From Hydrangea macrophylla (taxonomy: Eukaryota > Streptophyta > Magnoliopsida > Cornales > Hydrangeaceae), in contig CM066982.1 of assembly GCA_033977485.1 (NCBI GenBank), positions 31,784,218 through 31,848,217 of the forward strand: a stretch of DNA of 64,000 nucleotides, given 5' to 3'. Of the stretch, positions 9,910-21,697 are shown piece after piece. Numbering within the stretch: the stretch's first letter is position 1; every line of letters starts with the position of its first letter. Under the pieces are notes generated by a model. It ran no database searches and was not told where the DNA came from. It was given only the letters and a program-made list of their open reading frames with translations. The translations under genes were made by a program, and so were the position numbers.

Positions 9910-12861
9910 CGAGAGACCTTTATGCTTTCATATTTGGTCTTGGCAGCCTGGAGAAACTGCACCGCTTTCTATTGAGCACCGAGGTTAACTTCATCTTCGG
10001 CCTGATCAGTAGAGGCTGACTACTCCAAGAGATGGTAGCTTGGTAGTCTTTCTTGTATCTCCCATAGGAGAGAAAGTTGCCCATCCGACAGAGAACGATC
10101 GGCTATAAGTGCACTCAAGGCAGCATCAATATCGGCAGCAAATGGAAGATTAGTCAAGTCCTGATCAGCAAGCCTGAGGAAAAGATCCTTTGGTTGCTGG
10201 AGGCTCGAGGGGGAGATTACTTTGGGCTCAAATGAACCTAGGTCAAAAGCCTCAAGGTCCAGGAGGACAAAGAAATTGTCAAAAGGGATGAACGGCTCTG
10301 GACCCAGAGGAACGGCCTGTTCAAAAGTTCAAAGTTAAGGGTTAATATATTAGCAAAATAGAAGGAATAAGCCTGAATGAAAGCATAGTACCTGGGTAGA
10401 TAAGGATATGGAGGCCGAGGCTTCTTGTGGCACTACGGCTTCGCAACTAGGCTGAGAGGTGGACGATTGAGATGGCTGTTGGCTTTGTCCAGGACGAGGT
10501 ACCATAGCTATTTCCTCCATTGAAGCACCAACACTTATGCCTATTACAGTCTGAGCAGCTCCAGCAGAGGTCAAAACGTCTACTAGAGTTTGGCCCCGAG
10601 TGCTTGAAGTGGGATTTTCGAAATGAATGGAGCTGGTAGGGTTGGCCTCGCTCATCTCTACTACATTTTTAATGGCCAACTCCATCGCCATAGTTGGATC
10701 AGCCCGATCGATCATATCATCTTTGGTATGTTCTATTACTAGTTGGACCATCTATTCAGCTTCTTCCCCAGTTATCTCCACAGTGGCTTCACAACTGAGC
10801 AAATCCTTGCTGCTGGAGGAAAAGACTACTTATTCTAGGAAGTTGCCCTCCATCGGGTCAACATTGTCATCTCCATCAGAAGGAGTCAAGGGTGGTATAA
10901 CACAGAGAGGCACAACCCTCTCTACAATGTGCTCAATGTAGGCCGCCGCCTGAGCAGGAGAAGTTGGGAGGTCAGCCAAAAGAGTTTGAGATCGGGCATC
11001 AGAAGATGGGGCTACTTGTGGTTGAGAGCCCTGCCCGGTCAGTATGTCTTCCCCAGAGTCCTTGTCCACAAGCTAAAACAGAGCAAAAAATGGTTAAAAA
11101 AGGAGATTAGATGAAATCGGACAATTCAGAAGGAAAGCAAAGAGTGGGTACCTAGGTTGATGAGGCCTCAGTTTTCTTCTTCTTAGATGGTCTATGGTTT
11201 GCTGTCATCTTGGGAGCCCGTCTCTTCGCTGCCTATTTTTTGCGGGTTACCGCAGGGGCAACCGTAGGTACTTTGGTCTTAATGGCCGAGGATGTAGTAA
11301 ATTGGAGGAGTACCTCTGCAGCGGTGTACTCTTGAATATGTACGGGACCCAGCTGGACCACCACCTCTCAAACTCCTCAAAAACGATCGATAAGGCTGAA
11401 AATGGCTTAAAGGCAAAAGCCGCTTTTAATCTATCCAACCATTCTCGAATTTTTTCCACTTATTTGGTGTTTACAATAAGTCCCCTGTTCTACCTAGTCC
11501 ACATTTATAGTGGTGGCTGATGGAACTAGAATCATTTGTGATAGCCCGAATTGACGAGCATAGAGAGGAGCAAAATAATATTCTGCCCCGCATTTATTAT
11601 TGCTGGCTGGGATACTCGGGCCAAAAATGATGTCCCTGGCCACTAAGTAGCTAGAAAAAACTTTATTGTAGGTGACCTGGGTACCCGAACCTCAGTTTGC
11701 GGGGTTGTTGGGAAGTTATAGGAATGAAGGAAAATGAAGAGAATAAGAGGGCTTGAAAAGAGGGGGAGCCTGATCGGAGCACCTTTTCATAAAAAAGTGT
11801 AAAACATTCCTCAAAGGAATGTGAAGAAGGAGTGACGTCCATAAAGTGGACAGATAAAATAGGGATATCGGTCAATGAGCGAGCAGCTAGACGAAACTCT
11901 GGAAAATATAAGTACAACCAAAGTTGGAGGATCCAAATCGGGCTTCCACCAGAACCAAATCTTGAGTGTATAAAGTCCGTCATGCCTCGGACTAGATGGG
12001 CCCAAACCAAGGTGGCCAGAGCTAAAGATTTCCCCGAGGCTAGGGAAGGGCCAATGTGGTATACTCTTTTGTGATGGCCTGACTGGCCGAATAGAAGAGG
12101 TACCTATTCAGCCAGTAGATAAGAAAAGCGGTGTGTTTTGCATCAGACACCTCCGTCCCCTTCAGCGCCTATGCAGGCAGTCAGGAAGTTGTCGTAAGCT
12201 ATGAGCAGTCTATAGGACACGACCCCATCTCTAATAGTTTCTTATTAGGGGTAAGTGAAGCTGGCCGTTCTGGCATCCAGATCTGGAATAACCTCCCTCC
12301 CATGGGGGTGGAGCTCGAGCAGATAGGTGACATCTTTAACCATCGGGTCCATCGAACCGCAATGGAATAGGAAATCATTGCATGAGGATGACCAGAATAG
12401 GAGGGCAGAAAAGAGGAGCGGTCGGCCTATCTCCAACCTAGACCGACTAAGCATGATAGCGTCAAAAATACCCATTTGCTTCTAGACGACAACCTTAGAG
12501 GCTGATACCCTCGTTATCCACTTGTCCCAATCTATATCAGGCGTAGGCCAACCCCTGGTTGGGTGAGTGGTTGTCCAGATCTTGCTCCAATGGGCGGGGC
12601 TTTGGAGAAACGATTCGTTCGCCACTAGGGAGAAGAAAGGGATGAAAGCTACTGGAGGGTTGCCGCGAAATATCATGCCACAACCAGGGGCCACCAGTGA
12701 CCCGTTAGAGGGTTTGTAGCCAGTAAAACAATCTGTGGAAATCTCTGAAGCATGAGCTTTAGCTAGTGCCCTCACCTCCTTGCACCGGTTTTGGGGAGGG
12801 GGTCATCTAAGAAAGCCTTCTTGGCTTTGGATGGTGCTATCAGAGCAGTCTTAGGGGCCAT
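9910..12861 (-). pseudogene. Antisense ORF of left Tat element, plant-mobile-domain-like protein
   Basis: The minus-strand start is probably the ATG ending at 12861 (MAPKTALIAPSKAKKAF). Downstream reading frames carry features of the plant mobile domain/aminotransferase-like family: LLFSALLFWSSSCNDFLFHCG at 12245-12475 and GSPIWILQLWLYLYFPEF at 11663-12010. Introns with GT/AG ends and good size are visible at 11073-11151 and 10317-10391. After them comes a Ser/Gln/Pro-rich stretch and, beyond the copia insertion, a helical tail. Retand-type Tat elements are known to carry such antisense ORFs between pol and the 3' LTR; their role is unknown. Stops and frame changes make this copy inactive. 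Confidence 0.65.
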
Positions 12862-12996
12862 TTTTACAGTAGATATGGAGATTTACTCACCATAAAAGAT
12901 GGAGGTCCTTAGAGAGAGAGAAGCTCTGGGCTTCTAAAGAGAGAGATGGAAAGAAGCAGATGAATGGAAAGTGGGAAGGGTTTTGAAATCCCATCA

Positions 12997-13003
12997 CTTT
13001 ATA
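12997..13003 (-). promoter_or_regulatory. TATA box for antisense ORF
   Basis: The minus strand reads TATAAAG about 136 bases upstream of the proposed ATG, inside the element and just before its PPT. It is placed to drive the antisense ORF independently of the LTR. The right Tat element has a TATA box in the same relative place. Confidence 0.5.
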
Positions 13004-13130
13004 TGTATCAGCATTAAATGATCAGTGACTGGTGGGATTCTCGAGATCTGACAGTCTCTACATGGTAGACACGTGGCAGGTTTAAATTCAAAACGTCACA
13101 TCAATCAAGGGCGGGACATTTGATATGACC

Positions 13131-13144
13131 TTTTGGGGGGTAAT
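13131..13144 (+). promoter_or_regulatory. Polypurine tract of left Tat element
   Basis: TTTTGGGGGGTAAT directly precedes the LTR start TGTTCGCACCC. Confidence 0.75.
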
Positions 13145-14380
13145 TGTTCGCACCCAAAAATCGCCAAAGGTTTTTAAGCATGAGTGATATGTTGAAATGG
13201 GCCTGGGGATGATTGGCCCAAGGTACGTCCAGCAGTGGCTGGCCCAGAGGTTGCAAAGGCCCATCAGGCTCAGAGAGGGAACATCACGTGGTTTAGGAAG
13301 GCAAGGTTGTTATCCCAGTTTGGTAGAGCCTGGTAGGCGGTATGAGTCATGTACCAACCGATCGGGCATCATTTTTAGAATAATTAAGTAATAGTGGGTA
13401 TGAGAGTCCGATTGGGAGACCAAGCAGGAATAACAGCAATCGGGCATTCGAGAGGCATAAGCTAGTGTCAAAGGGAAGCCCAGTGAATGATTAAGAGAGT
13501 ACTCTTAGCAATCAGACACCATAATGGGAGCAAATGTTCAAGGCTGGTTGCGTGAGCCCTATTGATCATGATCATTCGAGAGATCATCATCGGGCATGGA
13601 AGTCCGAAAGTATGACAGTTGGACGTTGCGAGCCCGATTTGGCTAAAGATGTGATCATGAGAGCTCGATGAGCCAAAAGGGGAAGGCAGTGCTATTCTTA
13701 GCTTAGCTATCATGGTAATGTTATCCTTAATATGAGGAATAAGAGTCCATTAAGGAGTTGAGTCTAATCACGCATCCCTGAAATATTGGGATTGATTTAA
13801 TTAGGATTGGGGTAAGGCAATAATTTGGGATTAGGAAGGATTCTACATTCAATCATCTGCTTGGAGAGCAAGTAAGGAGTCCTTACCTTATCAGAACTGT
13901 TAGAGGCTGCTATAAATACAAGGGCAGGCCAGTCGTGCAAGGGACTCTCCGTCACTCACGAAAAACAGCACTCAATAGCATTCACACTACATTCAAAGTA
14001 TTCACACCTTTATGTTCTAGTTATTCTGCATCCACAGCATTCGTAGCAACTAGGTCTGCCCTCTTTATTATTCGCTACTGTTCTTTCATCCACTTAAACA
14101 ATCAAAGTATGTTCTGATCATGTTCTTTTCTTTGTAATTGTTTTCCAAACATTCAATCAGATACCTTGTATTTTACTAAATCGTTTGTGATTGTTTACTT
14201 GGTAGACTCTTGCACTATTTGGCTTATGTGCTTCAGTACTACCAAAGGATTTTTGGTGAAGGTACTTTCCTACTCATCACACGCAGTCACTCTGTTTAGA
14301 AGTCAGATGTCAAAGCCTTGAATATCACTTACTCAAGCGTATAGGAAATTAGTTTGCACACACACCAAGCCTGTTTGGCT
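13145..14380 (+). repeat. 3' LTR of left Tat element (right end uncertain)
   Basis: It begins TGTTCGCACCCAAAAATCGC after a PPT. A TATA box (TATAAATA) lies at 13911-13918, giving a U3 of about 770 bp. The right end is not defined because the partner LTR is outside the window; a primer-site-like TGGCACGCCC at 14382 puts the end close to 14380. Confidence 0.7.
13911..13918 (+). promoter_or_regulatory. LTR TATA box
   Basis: TATAAATA follows a GC-richer stretch and is in the expected place for the LTR promoter. Confidence 0.55.
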
Positions 14381-14391
14381 CTGGCACGCCC

Positions 14392-14726
14392 GCAAAAACT
14401 ACTAGCAAACACTTGTAAACACATATTACGTATTCTTCTAATGTAGTAGCTTAAAGGGAGGCTACTAGAGCCTCCCAAAGCCCTAGTCTAGGTTTTCTTA
14501 AGGCATTGTTTGGATGCTCATTTCAAGTTTCAAGTTAATAAAGCGTAGTTTCTTCATTCCAGGTTTTGTGTTCCTATTTATTTTTAGGTTCAAATTATTT
14601 ATCATTGTTTTATCATGATTTTTATTATGTTTATGATCTTTATGATTGTTAGATTCATTTTTCTATTCTAGGCTAAAATCCTTGTTAGGATTATACAATG
14701 AAGCATTAAAAAAGTCAACTTCCATG
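14392..14726. other. Unassigned segment left of element A
   Basis: No gene is visible. A perfect 8-bp inverted repeat (GGGAGGCT, loop ACTAG, AGCCTCCC) is at 14456-14476. The rest is AT-rich. It may be leader sequence behind the TGGCACGCCC motif or part of the old LTR that continues at 35279. Confidence 0.4.
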
Positions 14727-16333
14727 TGACAAGACTAAATAGTTGTGCGCTCTTGTGCAACACCCAAGTGTAGGTGATCATGCAAGTAATACTGGGTAAG
14801 TCCAGGTCGATCCCACAGGGAAGGAATAGGGCGAATGTCTACTAAGTTACAACCTAAAGAAAAGGAAAGAAAATAAGAATATGAAAGTGGAGGTTCTACG
14901 AATCCTAATGAATTAAATTAAACTAAATAATAAACTAAAGCTTATATAAACAAAACTAATTAAATTAACAAACTAAAGGTGTTGGAAATACGAGAATCCA
15001 CATTGATCCTAACCATCTACCATGCATATTCATTAACGTTCTATGGAGTTCATTCCTTTTCAGCATTCCGTATTTTTCTAAAGATATAGAATCAATAGCC
15101 CTTTCATGACCGGGACTACATCATCACAAGTGATTTAAAATACTTGAAAGACGGTTTAAAACAATGGTTATTACTTGCACTCTAAATGGTGTTAGCATTC
15201 AAAGTGGTTTTCAAAAGTCATTGAAGAAAAGGCCTTAAGGCTTTAAGTTCTAAAAACTGTTGTGACAAACTGAGCTTATAGGGACAATTTGATGACAGAT
15301 TTCTAAAACAGAAAGTCATGGAATGCTTAAAAGAATCATCTCAGGATTTTGCAGGTTCCATCGATCGAAGCGCTCTCGATCGATCGGACAGCATCATCCT
15401 TCAATCGATCGAAATGCCTTCGATCGCTTGACTATGGCTCGAGTTCGATCGATCGAAATACCTTCGATCGATCGAGCCTAAGGTTTCTAAAGATTGCATG
15501 GAAGAGGCTGGGAATCAATGTTTCATCACATATTCCCAACGTCTAAACTACGAAAACATGATTAAACTAATTCAGAAATAACAAAACATAGCAATCATTA
15601 ACATCTAAAGCAATAAACAATCAAATAAAGAAAAGGGAGAAGAAAAACCTGAAGATGATATGAATATAACTTGTAATCAACATCAATCTTGAGTTTAACA
15701 ATGGAAAAGGAGGAAGAAAACTTGAATCTAACCTAATCTAACCCTAAAACTACCCTAAAACTGTTGTTTTCTGCGTTCTGGTACGTCCTCCATTCGTCTG
15801 GCGTCAAAACGACGTATATATAGGGTTCCCACAGAGTTTACGCAACTTTTGGGTGAAAATAAGGTTCGATCGATCGAGCTTAGTTCGATCGATCGAAGGT
15901 TCGATCGATTGAACTCTCTTCAATCGCTTGAACTTCTCTGATTTTGACAGCTCTGCGCACCGATGGGAGAATGGCCATAACTTTTCACTCGGACCTCGGA
16001 TTGACCTCCCATTTGCGGCCACGCGACCGTAACTCAAAGATCTACATTTTGTATCTCTGGGAAAATCTTCCAAATCTGAAGTCTTCATTGTCAAAATTGG
16101 CGTTTTCTCAGCTGCTTCTGTTGTTCTATTCACCAGAATCACTTTTCTTTAGCTCCACTTCATTGATTTACATCCTAATACCTATAAAACAATGCAAAAA
16201 CATATATTTTAGCATTAACACAATAAAAAGAACATTGTTATTAGAATGCACCTAAATGTAGGGACTTTGGGGATAAAAGTATGCATAAAAGACCTATAAT
16301 ATGCTATGAATATGCACTTTTCATCTCGAATCA
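14727..16333 (-). repeat. Element A 3' LTR
   Basis: The LTR begins TGACAAGACTAAATAGTTG on the plus strand and ends CATCTCGAATCA. A minus-strand TATA (CTATATATA) is at 15815-15823. It contains several CGATCGATCG palindromes at 15360-15475 and 15866-15910. Confidence 0.95.
15360..15475. repeat. CGATCGATCG palindrome cluster in LTR
   Basis: Six or more sites of the form (T)CGATCGATCG(A), some with one change, are spaced 15-30 bases apart. The same cluster recurs in the LTRs at 34286-34405, 37509-37625 and 45655-45765, with a second cluster nearer the TATA box in each LTR. Confidence 0.85.
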
Positions 16334-16350
16334 CACCCCCCAACTAGCTC
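16334..16350 (-). promoter_or_regulatory. Element A polypurine tract
   Basis: On the minus strand TAGTTGGGGGGTG directly precedes the LTR start TGATTCGAG. Confidence 0.85.
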
Positions 16351-17624
16351 GTTGTTAGTCCCTAACAATGAAGCGAACTACAGCAATGTTTAATTAACTC
16401 TAAAAGTTGAAAACAAAAGAAAGTAAAAATTTCAACTCACTTTTGCAGGAATCGCGATTGCATTTAGCATATGCAACAAGCCTTTAAACCTCTAGGTTCC
16501 CCCTAGTGGACGAGTGTTGTCTCGTGAGGGTTTGCAGTGAATCTACCCACAAAATTCATGTTATAGGTAAGGGTTCTCGTTTAAATGTTTTCAAGAAATT
16601 TTTCCTCTCATTTAGCAATGTAGTTAAGCTCAACAATCTCATGAAACTCTCTAGTATGTCATAGCCCTGCAACACACACATTACAGTTAATCTACTATCA
16701 AAGTCATTAGAATATTCCATACCTATTAATCTTCAAGTGTGTGTGTGAATGGACAACCAAAATACAAAACTTTAATTTCAAAGCTCGCATAACCTAAGAC
16801 ACTATCAAGACGTTCATTTTGACTCAACTCTCACTTGGGATTACACTCTCAAGATGAAATCACTCCGAATTAGGTGTAATAATTATCACTCATGATATAG
16901 AAGCTATAAAGAGTAAATATAAATGGAATCCAATGCTTCTCATATCTAAATAGAAAAACGGACATTTTAGTGCACAAAGTCTCATGAAATGATACTTTTC
17001 ACTAGAAGAGCGAGATACCGTGGATAACTCTCTCATTACCTTAACTTCAAATCCAATTTACTTAAATCATCAGGACTTTGAAAAAGAGGTGTTAGATTAA
17101 GAAGAAAAAGGCTCGTGATATTCAATTGGGTCAAAGGATGTGATTGGAATGTCTACTATAACTTTTCAAACTTCCCACATCTCCAATCTCTCTCTTCTTC
17201 TTTTCTTTTATTTATTTTTTTCACACTCTTCTTTTCATTCCTTTTTTTTTTCTTTTGTAACAACCATTGGCATTTTTTTTTCTTTTTCTTCTCATGCTTT
17301 TCTTTTTTTCTTTCATTTTTTCTTTGCCAACTTTCCCTTATTCACACTAACATACTTCTTGTTAAAGCAACACATCCCAATCACACCTAAATAAAGAACT
17401 GATGCTTGAACTCTTAATTTGGAGTTTGGTATAGACTTTAGGATTATGAAGACAAGGCGATTATGATAAGCTCAAGAGGTGAAGTAAAGGAATAGCATAG
17501 AGGTAGGCCAAGGCTGTATTATCCATGTATGGTCAAAAGATGGCCTAAATCATCTTCTAAGTTAATAGGATAATTCATTTCAGTAAATTCAAGAGCTCTA
17601 AAGTTTGGTAAATCCTGAACATTC
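16351..17624 (-). other. Element A internal non-coding region (left part)
   Basis: This 1.3-kb region is conserved with 38517-39785 of element B and lacks a supported ORF. A T-rich stretch with C interruptions at about 17180-17340 gives artificial Phe/Ser-rich frames. Sequence resumes at 31101 on the other side of element C. Confidence 0.7.
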
Positions 17625-20000
17625 TGTGGATACCGGGCTTCGGACCACTCCTCTCTTGTTTGAGATTGTTTTGAAATTGATTTGAATCAAAGAAAGAAAA
17701 TAGGTCTGTTGAAAACAGATACAGAGTCGCCACTTGGTCTTTAAGGAACCAAGAAACCTAATTTTGACTCACCAAAGCGGATAAGGGCACCGGCCCTTCA
17801 TAACCAAAGAACTCGATTCGGGGTTTTGGTACGAGAGAGGAAGGAGCCTTTGTCGCGACTAAAACACCCTCAACTCGCCCCGTCTTTCGACGGGCCTCAA
17901 TTAGCATCCAAATAATCATCTTATACTATGTATGGTTCGGTAATTAATACTATGATAGCATATTACATTACATAAGAAACTTGGAAATGGAAGATCTAAA
18001 GATAAAATATCATTCATAAGATCTAAGCCAAATATCATGCAATGTAAAGTGAAAGACCACACAAATAAACCTAAGAAAAATCGTCTAATCATGTATCAAA
18101 TAATCAAGACTTCCTAATCTAAAGGGGGGACATGAATTGTTATTGAAACAAATAAGCAAAGAAATCAAAATATACTTAGCAAGGCTAGAATGATGTATGT
18201 TATTCTTTGATAAAAGAAGACCTCTCAATCCCCGGGACGGATGAGAAAGGATGAATAGACCAAGGGGAAGCATGAACGAGTGATCGAGTTCATTCCTTAT
18301 AATCTCCTTAGATTAAGAGTTACAAAAAACCCCAAATCTTGCATGAATGCAATGTATGTATCTAAAATGTGCAAAGGTTGTAGTGTGTTTTGTGTACATG
18401 GATTTCTAGAATGACTTAGAAGTCTAAAATGTGTATGAATGAATGAATGAAATTAACATGGGATGTGTACAAATGTAGTATGGACTACTTCCTAAGATAT
18501 GAACTAATTTGGAATGCATATGAGCATCAAATCAAAGAATGAAAGTTGAAATGTACTTGCTGTGAATAGTGGACAGAACAGTAGCATGATCTTTTGGAAT
18601 TTGAAAAGAGGGGTTAGGAATGTTTTCAACGCATGATTTTTTATGGAGATGTTCCTTATTGTGTCTAGAACACAATCCAAAAGGCCAATCTTGAATAGCT
18701 ATCACAGATTGAGAGAAATTATATAAACAATAGAGGTCACTCAGAAACAGAGTTCGTACTGTCGACTGAAATGTTAGAAAATCTTAGAAAATGAAAAAGA
18801 ATGACCTAGAGGCCCATTTTATACAGAAAGTTTCCTAAGACATTGAATTTTAAGGGAAAAATAAGTTAGGACCACCCCTTTTGGAAAAGTTTTCTGGAAA
18901 AGAGGTCGTAAGTTGACCTAGCTGCTGTGACAGCAAAAACAGAATGTTTGGAAGGAATGTTGGGACCCAAATGGACCATTTTCAAGTACTTCCAAGTCAA
19001 GCCAAAAATCATGGTTGTTCTCCAATGAGTTAGGAAGGTTTTCCAAGTGGCCTTGTATCCATATGTTGAGTATTGAGTTCTAGAAAAATCTTTGAACTCA
19101 ACTCACTCACTGTTTTGACTCATTGTTTTGAAGATTTTGGAGAAAACAAAGTTTTATTTCTTGAAACCAAATGAGAGGGATTGAGAGGGGTTTTGAAATA
19201 GATGTTTTGAAAACATGTTTTCAACACTCAATGAGGATCATAGCCACTTAGAATACCTACATCAAACTCATCATTTAAGAACCTCCAAGATTGTTGGAGA
19301 GATTTATTTTATTTTTGGGCATAACTTCAATACATTCCAAGAATACCTTGGAAGTATTAAGGTTATGATCATCATCTATCAAACATGTTTTTGAGGTCAA
19401 TAGCTACTATCCATAAGGATTCACTCACCCCAAACTTCATGTCATCACTTAGATGATGATGAACTAGTAAGTAAATAAAGAAAAGAAAAAGAAATGAGAT
19501 AAGGAGAGATGAACATATATATAATCAAAGCAAGTAAATAGCAATCAATAGATGATAATCAATGTGATTTTGGACTTGTAGCTTGGTGTTTCACTCATAG
19601 ATTTTGACATTTGGACATGGAAGTAGCTTCCTATCTCATGAATGCTCAAGAATGAGGGTTGGAGTGGACTTTGAATGTGAAGTATATAGAAAGATGATGG
19701 AAGAAAACAAGAATAAAACTCACTTTCTTATGGAAAATCAATGGGAGAAGCTCCCTTTCTCTCTTCTAAACCTATCTCTATCTCTCTTCTTCTCTACAAG
19801 TTTTCAAGCTTTGCACTTGGCCCCCCCAAAATGAAGAGCAATGGAGGGTTTAAATAGGCCAATTTGGGGTGGTTTTGGGGTTTTAGAAGTACTCCCATTG
19901 GTCCCAAACAACTGTGAACATAAAACTATGTCGTTTTGACTTTCAATTAATCAAATTGGACCCCCAAAAAAATTACAAAAATGGACTCTGCGAGGGATGA

Positions 20001-20061
20001 GTGCCGCGGCGGCACTGGGCCAGTGCCGCGGCGGAAGTGGGCCAGTGCCGCGGCGGCAGTG
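20001..20061. repeat. CpG-rich 22-bp tandem triplicate
   Basis: Three copies of an AGTGCCGCGGCGGCACTGGG-type unit occur in a row, each nearly palindromic. The same block is at 30176-30236 in the other LTR. Confidence 0.9.
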
Positions 20062-20577
20062 CTCCTCTGAAGCCCAGAAAATTATGTTTAGGCCCCCAGA
20101 GGTTCCGATATTCGCGAAAAGGCCCTATTTCGTCCGAAATTCACAGAAAATGCATACGAACTCCAAATTGAGGTTGTGATATACCGTTGGAAAGGTAATG
20201 GAGTCTACTTTACATAAAAAATAGTTCGGGGATAGGTCACTTTGAAAAGTTTTGTGGTATTTGCAATAAAAGCCGATTTGATCGCCTTTTTCGCCTTTGG
20301 AAATTCATAATAAATTCGTTTTAAATCCAGGAATTATGTGCGATATACCGTTGGAAAGCTATTGACCTCTAGTATCTATGAAAAATATTTGAAAATTGTT
20401 TCGGCGCCCCGGTTCCAAAGTCAAATCTTGGTCAAACTGGTCAAACCTGGGATTCCCGGGAAGTTCTGGAAACCTCCGGGAGTTCCCGGGAGCTGATGTT
20501 TTCGCTCGATTTTCTTTTGGAACTTGTTTTAACACTTTTCTCATGATTTAAAATGATTCTGGCGAATTCGGACGATT

Positions 20578-20645
20578 TCAGTCAAACTTGGTCAAACTTG
20601 GTCAAACCTGGTCAAACCTAGTCAAACCTTGGTCAAACCGGTCAA
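20578..20645. repeat. 11-bp tandem repeat GGTCAAACCTT
   Basis: Five to six copies of GGTCAAAC(C/T)TT are present here. The other LTR (about 30753-30810) has one unit fewer, which is the main length difference between the two LTRs. Confidence 0.85.
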
Positions 20646-20935
20646 CAGGGACTTTCCGGGAACTTCCGGGACTTTCGGGGGTCTCTGGGAGCTGACGATT
20701 TCACCCGATTTCTCTTAAAAACTCATTTTATCGCTTTTCTTACGACATAGCATGTTTTCAGAACTTTGGGACCAAATCTGGGAGTTTTCAGGCTTTCGGG
20801 GGCACTTTGGTCATTTTGAGCATTCTGAGAGATAGAGCTGACTTCCAGGAGTCCTTTTGAGTCTTTTACGATCATTGTGAACCACCAAGCTATGGGTCTC
20901 CTAAATCTGATAGCCGACAAAATGGGGTGTCTACA

Positions 20936-20950
20936 GTTTGCCCCTCTTTG
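20936..20950 (-). promoter_or_regulatory. Element C polypurine tract
   Basis: On the minus strand AAAGAGGGGCAAAC directly precedes the LTR start TGTAGACACC. Confidence 0.8.
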
Positions 20951-21697
20951 GCATGAACTTGCGAGGCAACGCATGTCGCAAGCGAGTGCCAAAGTTTTGA
21001 AGAGACAGGACTTTTTGGAGGCTATAGATTTAGGATAAACAGCGTTGCAAAAGATGAAAGGATGATGAGATTAGTGCTGGTCGTGCTCCGTGTGAGCTGC
21101 CTACGTATCCCAGGGGAATCAGACCAGGACGTAGTTCAGGGCACAAAGGGATAAATCACATATGCACATACACAACAATCAGGCGGATGCTATGCTATAT
21201 GAGGATGATATGCAATGTGTGGATGTGATATGATCTCGTACATGAGTCCTATCATGCCTAGCTTTCTGATCCTAGAATGAGCAGGTGCCATGGGGTGTGT
21301 ACCACTCCAAGTGGACTTATGCTGTGCTAGTATTTCTAACTGTGATGCAGTTATTGACCCGAATAGGGACATCAAGGTTTGAATACTCTAGGTCTTGGAG
21401 CAAACTTCTGAATTTTGGGAAGTGTGCTTCGTAAGCGAATGTAATTGGATGTAGGGTCCCGGAGGACTATATTCGGAGATGCCGTTTGATAGTTAACCGA
21501 CGGACACGGAAGCCCTGGAAATTAAGAGACGGACACAGAAGTCAAGAGACGTCAAGTGATGGACATGAAATCCCGAGATGCCAAGCGATGAACATGGAAC
21601 CCCCATTAATGGACATAGAAGCCTAAGATTTTGAATGAGAATGATGAACATGACATATTTTGAATGAGAGTGATGATAAACCAATGATGATTAATGA
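20951..21697 (-). other. Element C 3' non-coding region next to PPT
   Basis: No ORF is supported. A single copy of the TGCCTACGTATCCC motif that forms an array at 23931 is at 21099. Degenerate 30-33 bp repeats of an ACGGACACGGAAG type run from about 21490 to 21640. Confidence 0.6.

Larger units (their letters stand above)
17625..20935 (-). repeat. Element C 3' LTR
   Basis: The minus strand starts TGTAGACACCCCATTTTGTC and ends CCCGGTATCCACA. It contains a GC-rich 22-bp triplicate at 20001-20061, an 11-bp GGTCAAACCTT-type tandem repeat at about 20578-20645, and a minus-strand TATA-like TATTTAAA at about 19850-19857. Short ORFs in it are identical in both LTRs and are not judged to be genes. 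Confidence 0.95.

Noticed and set aside
17115..17394. Phe/Ser-rich ORFs resembling a membrane protein (also 39315-39552)
   Set aside because: They come from a T-rich tract in the non-coding part of elements A and B. The frames differ between copies and have no family motif.
19604..20179. ORFs that occur identically in two places (19604-19834 and 29779-30009, and others)
   Set aside because: They lie inside the two nearly identical LTRs of element C. The identity reflects the young LTR pair, not selection.
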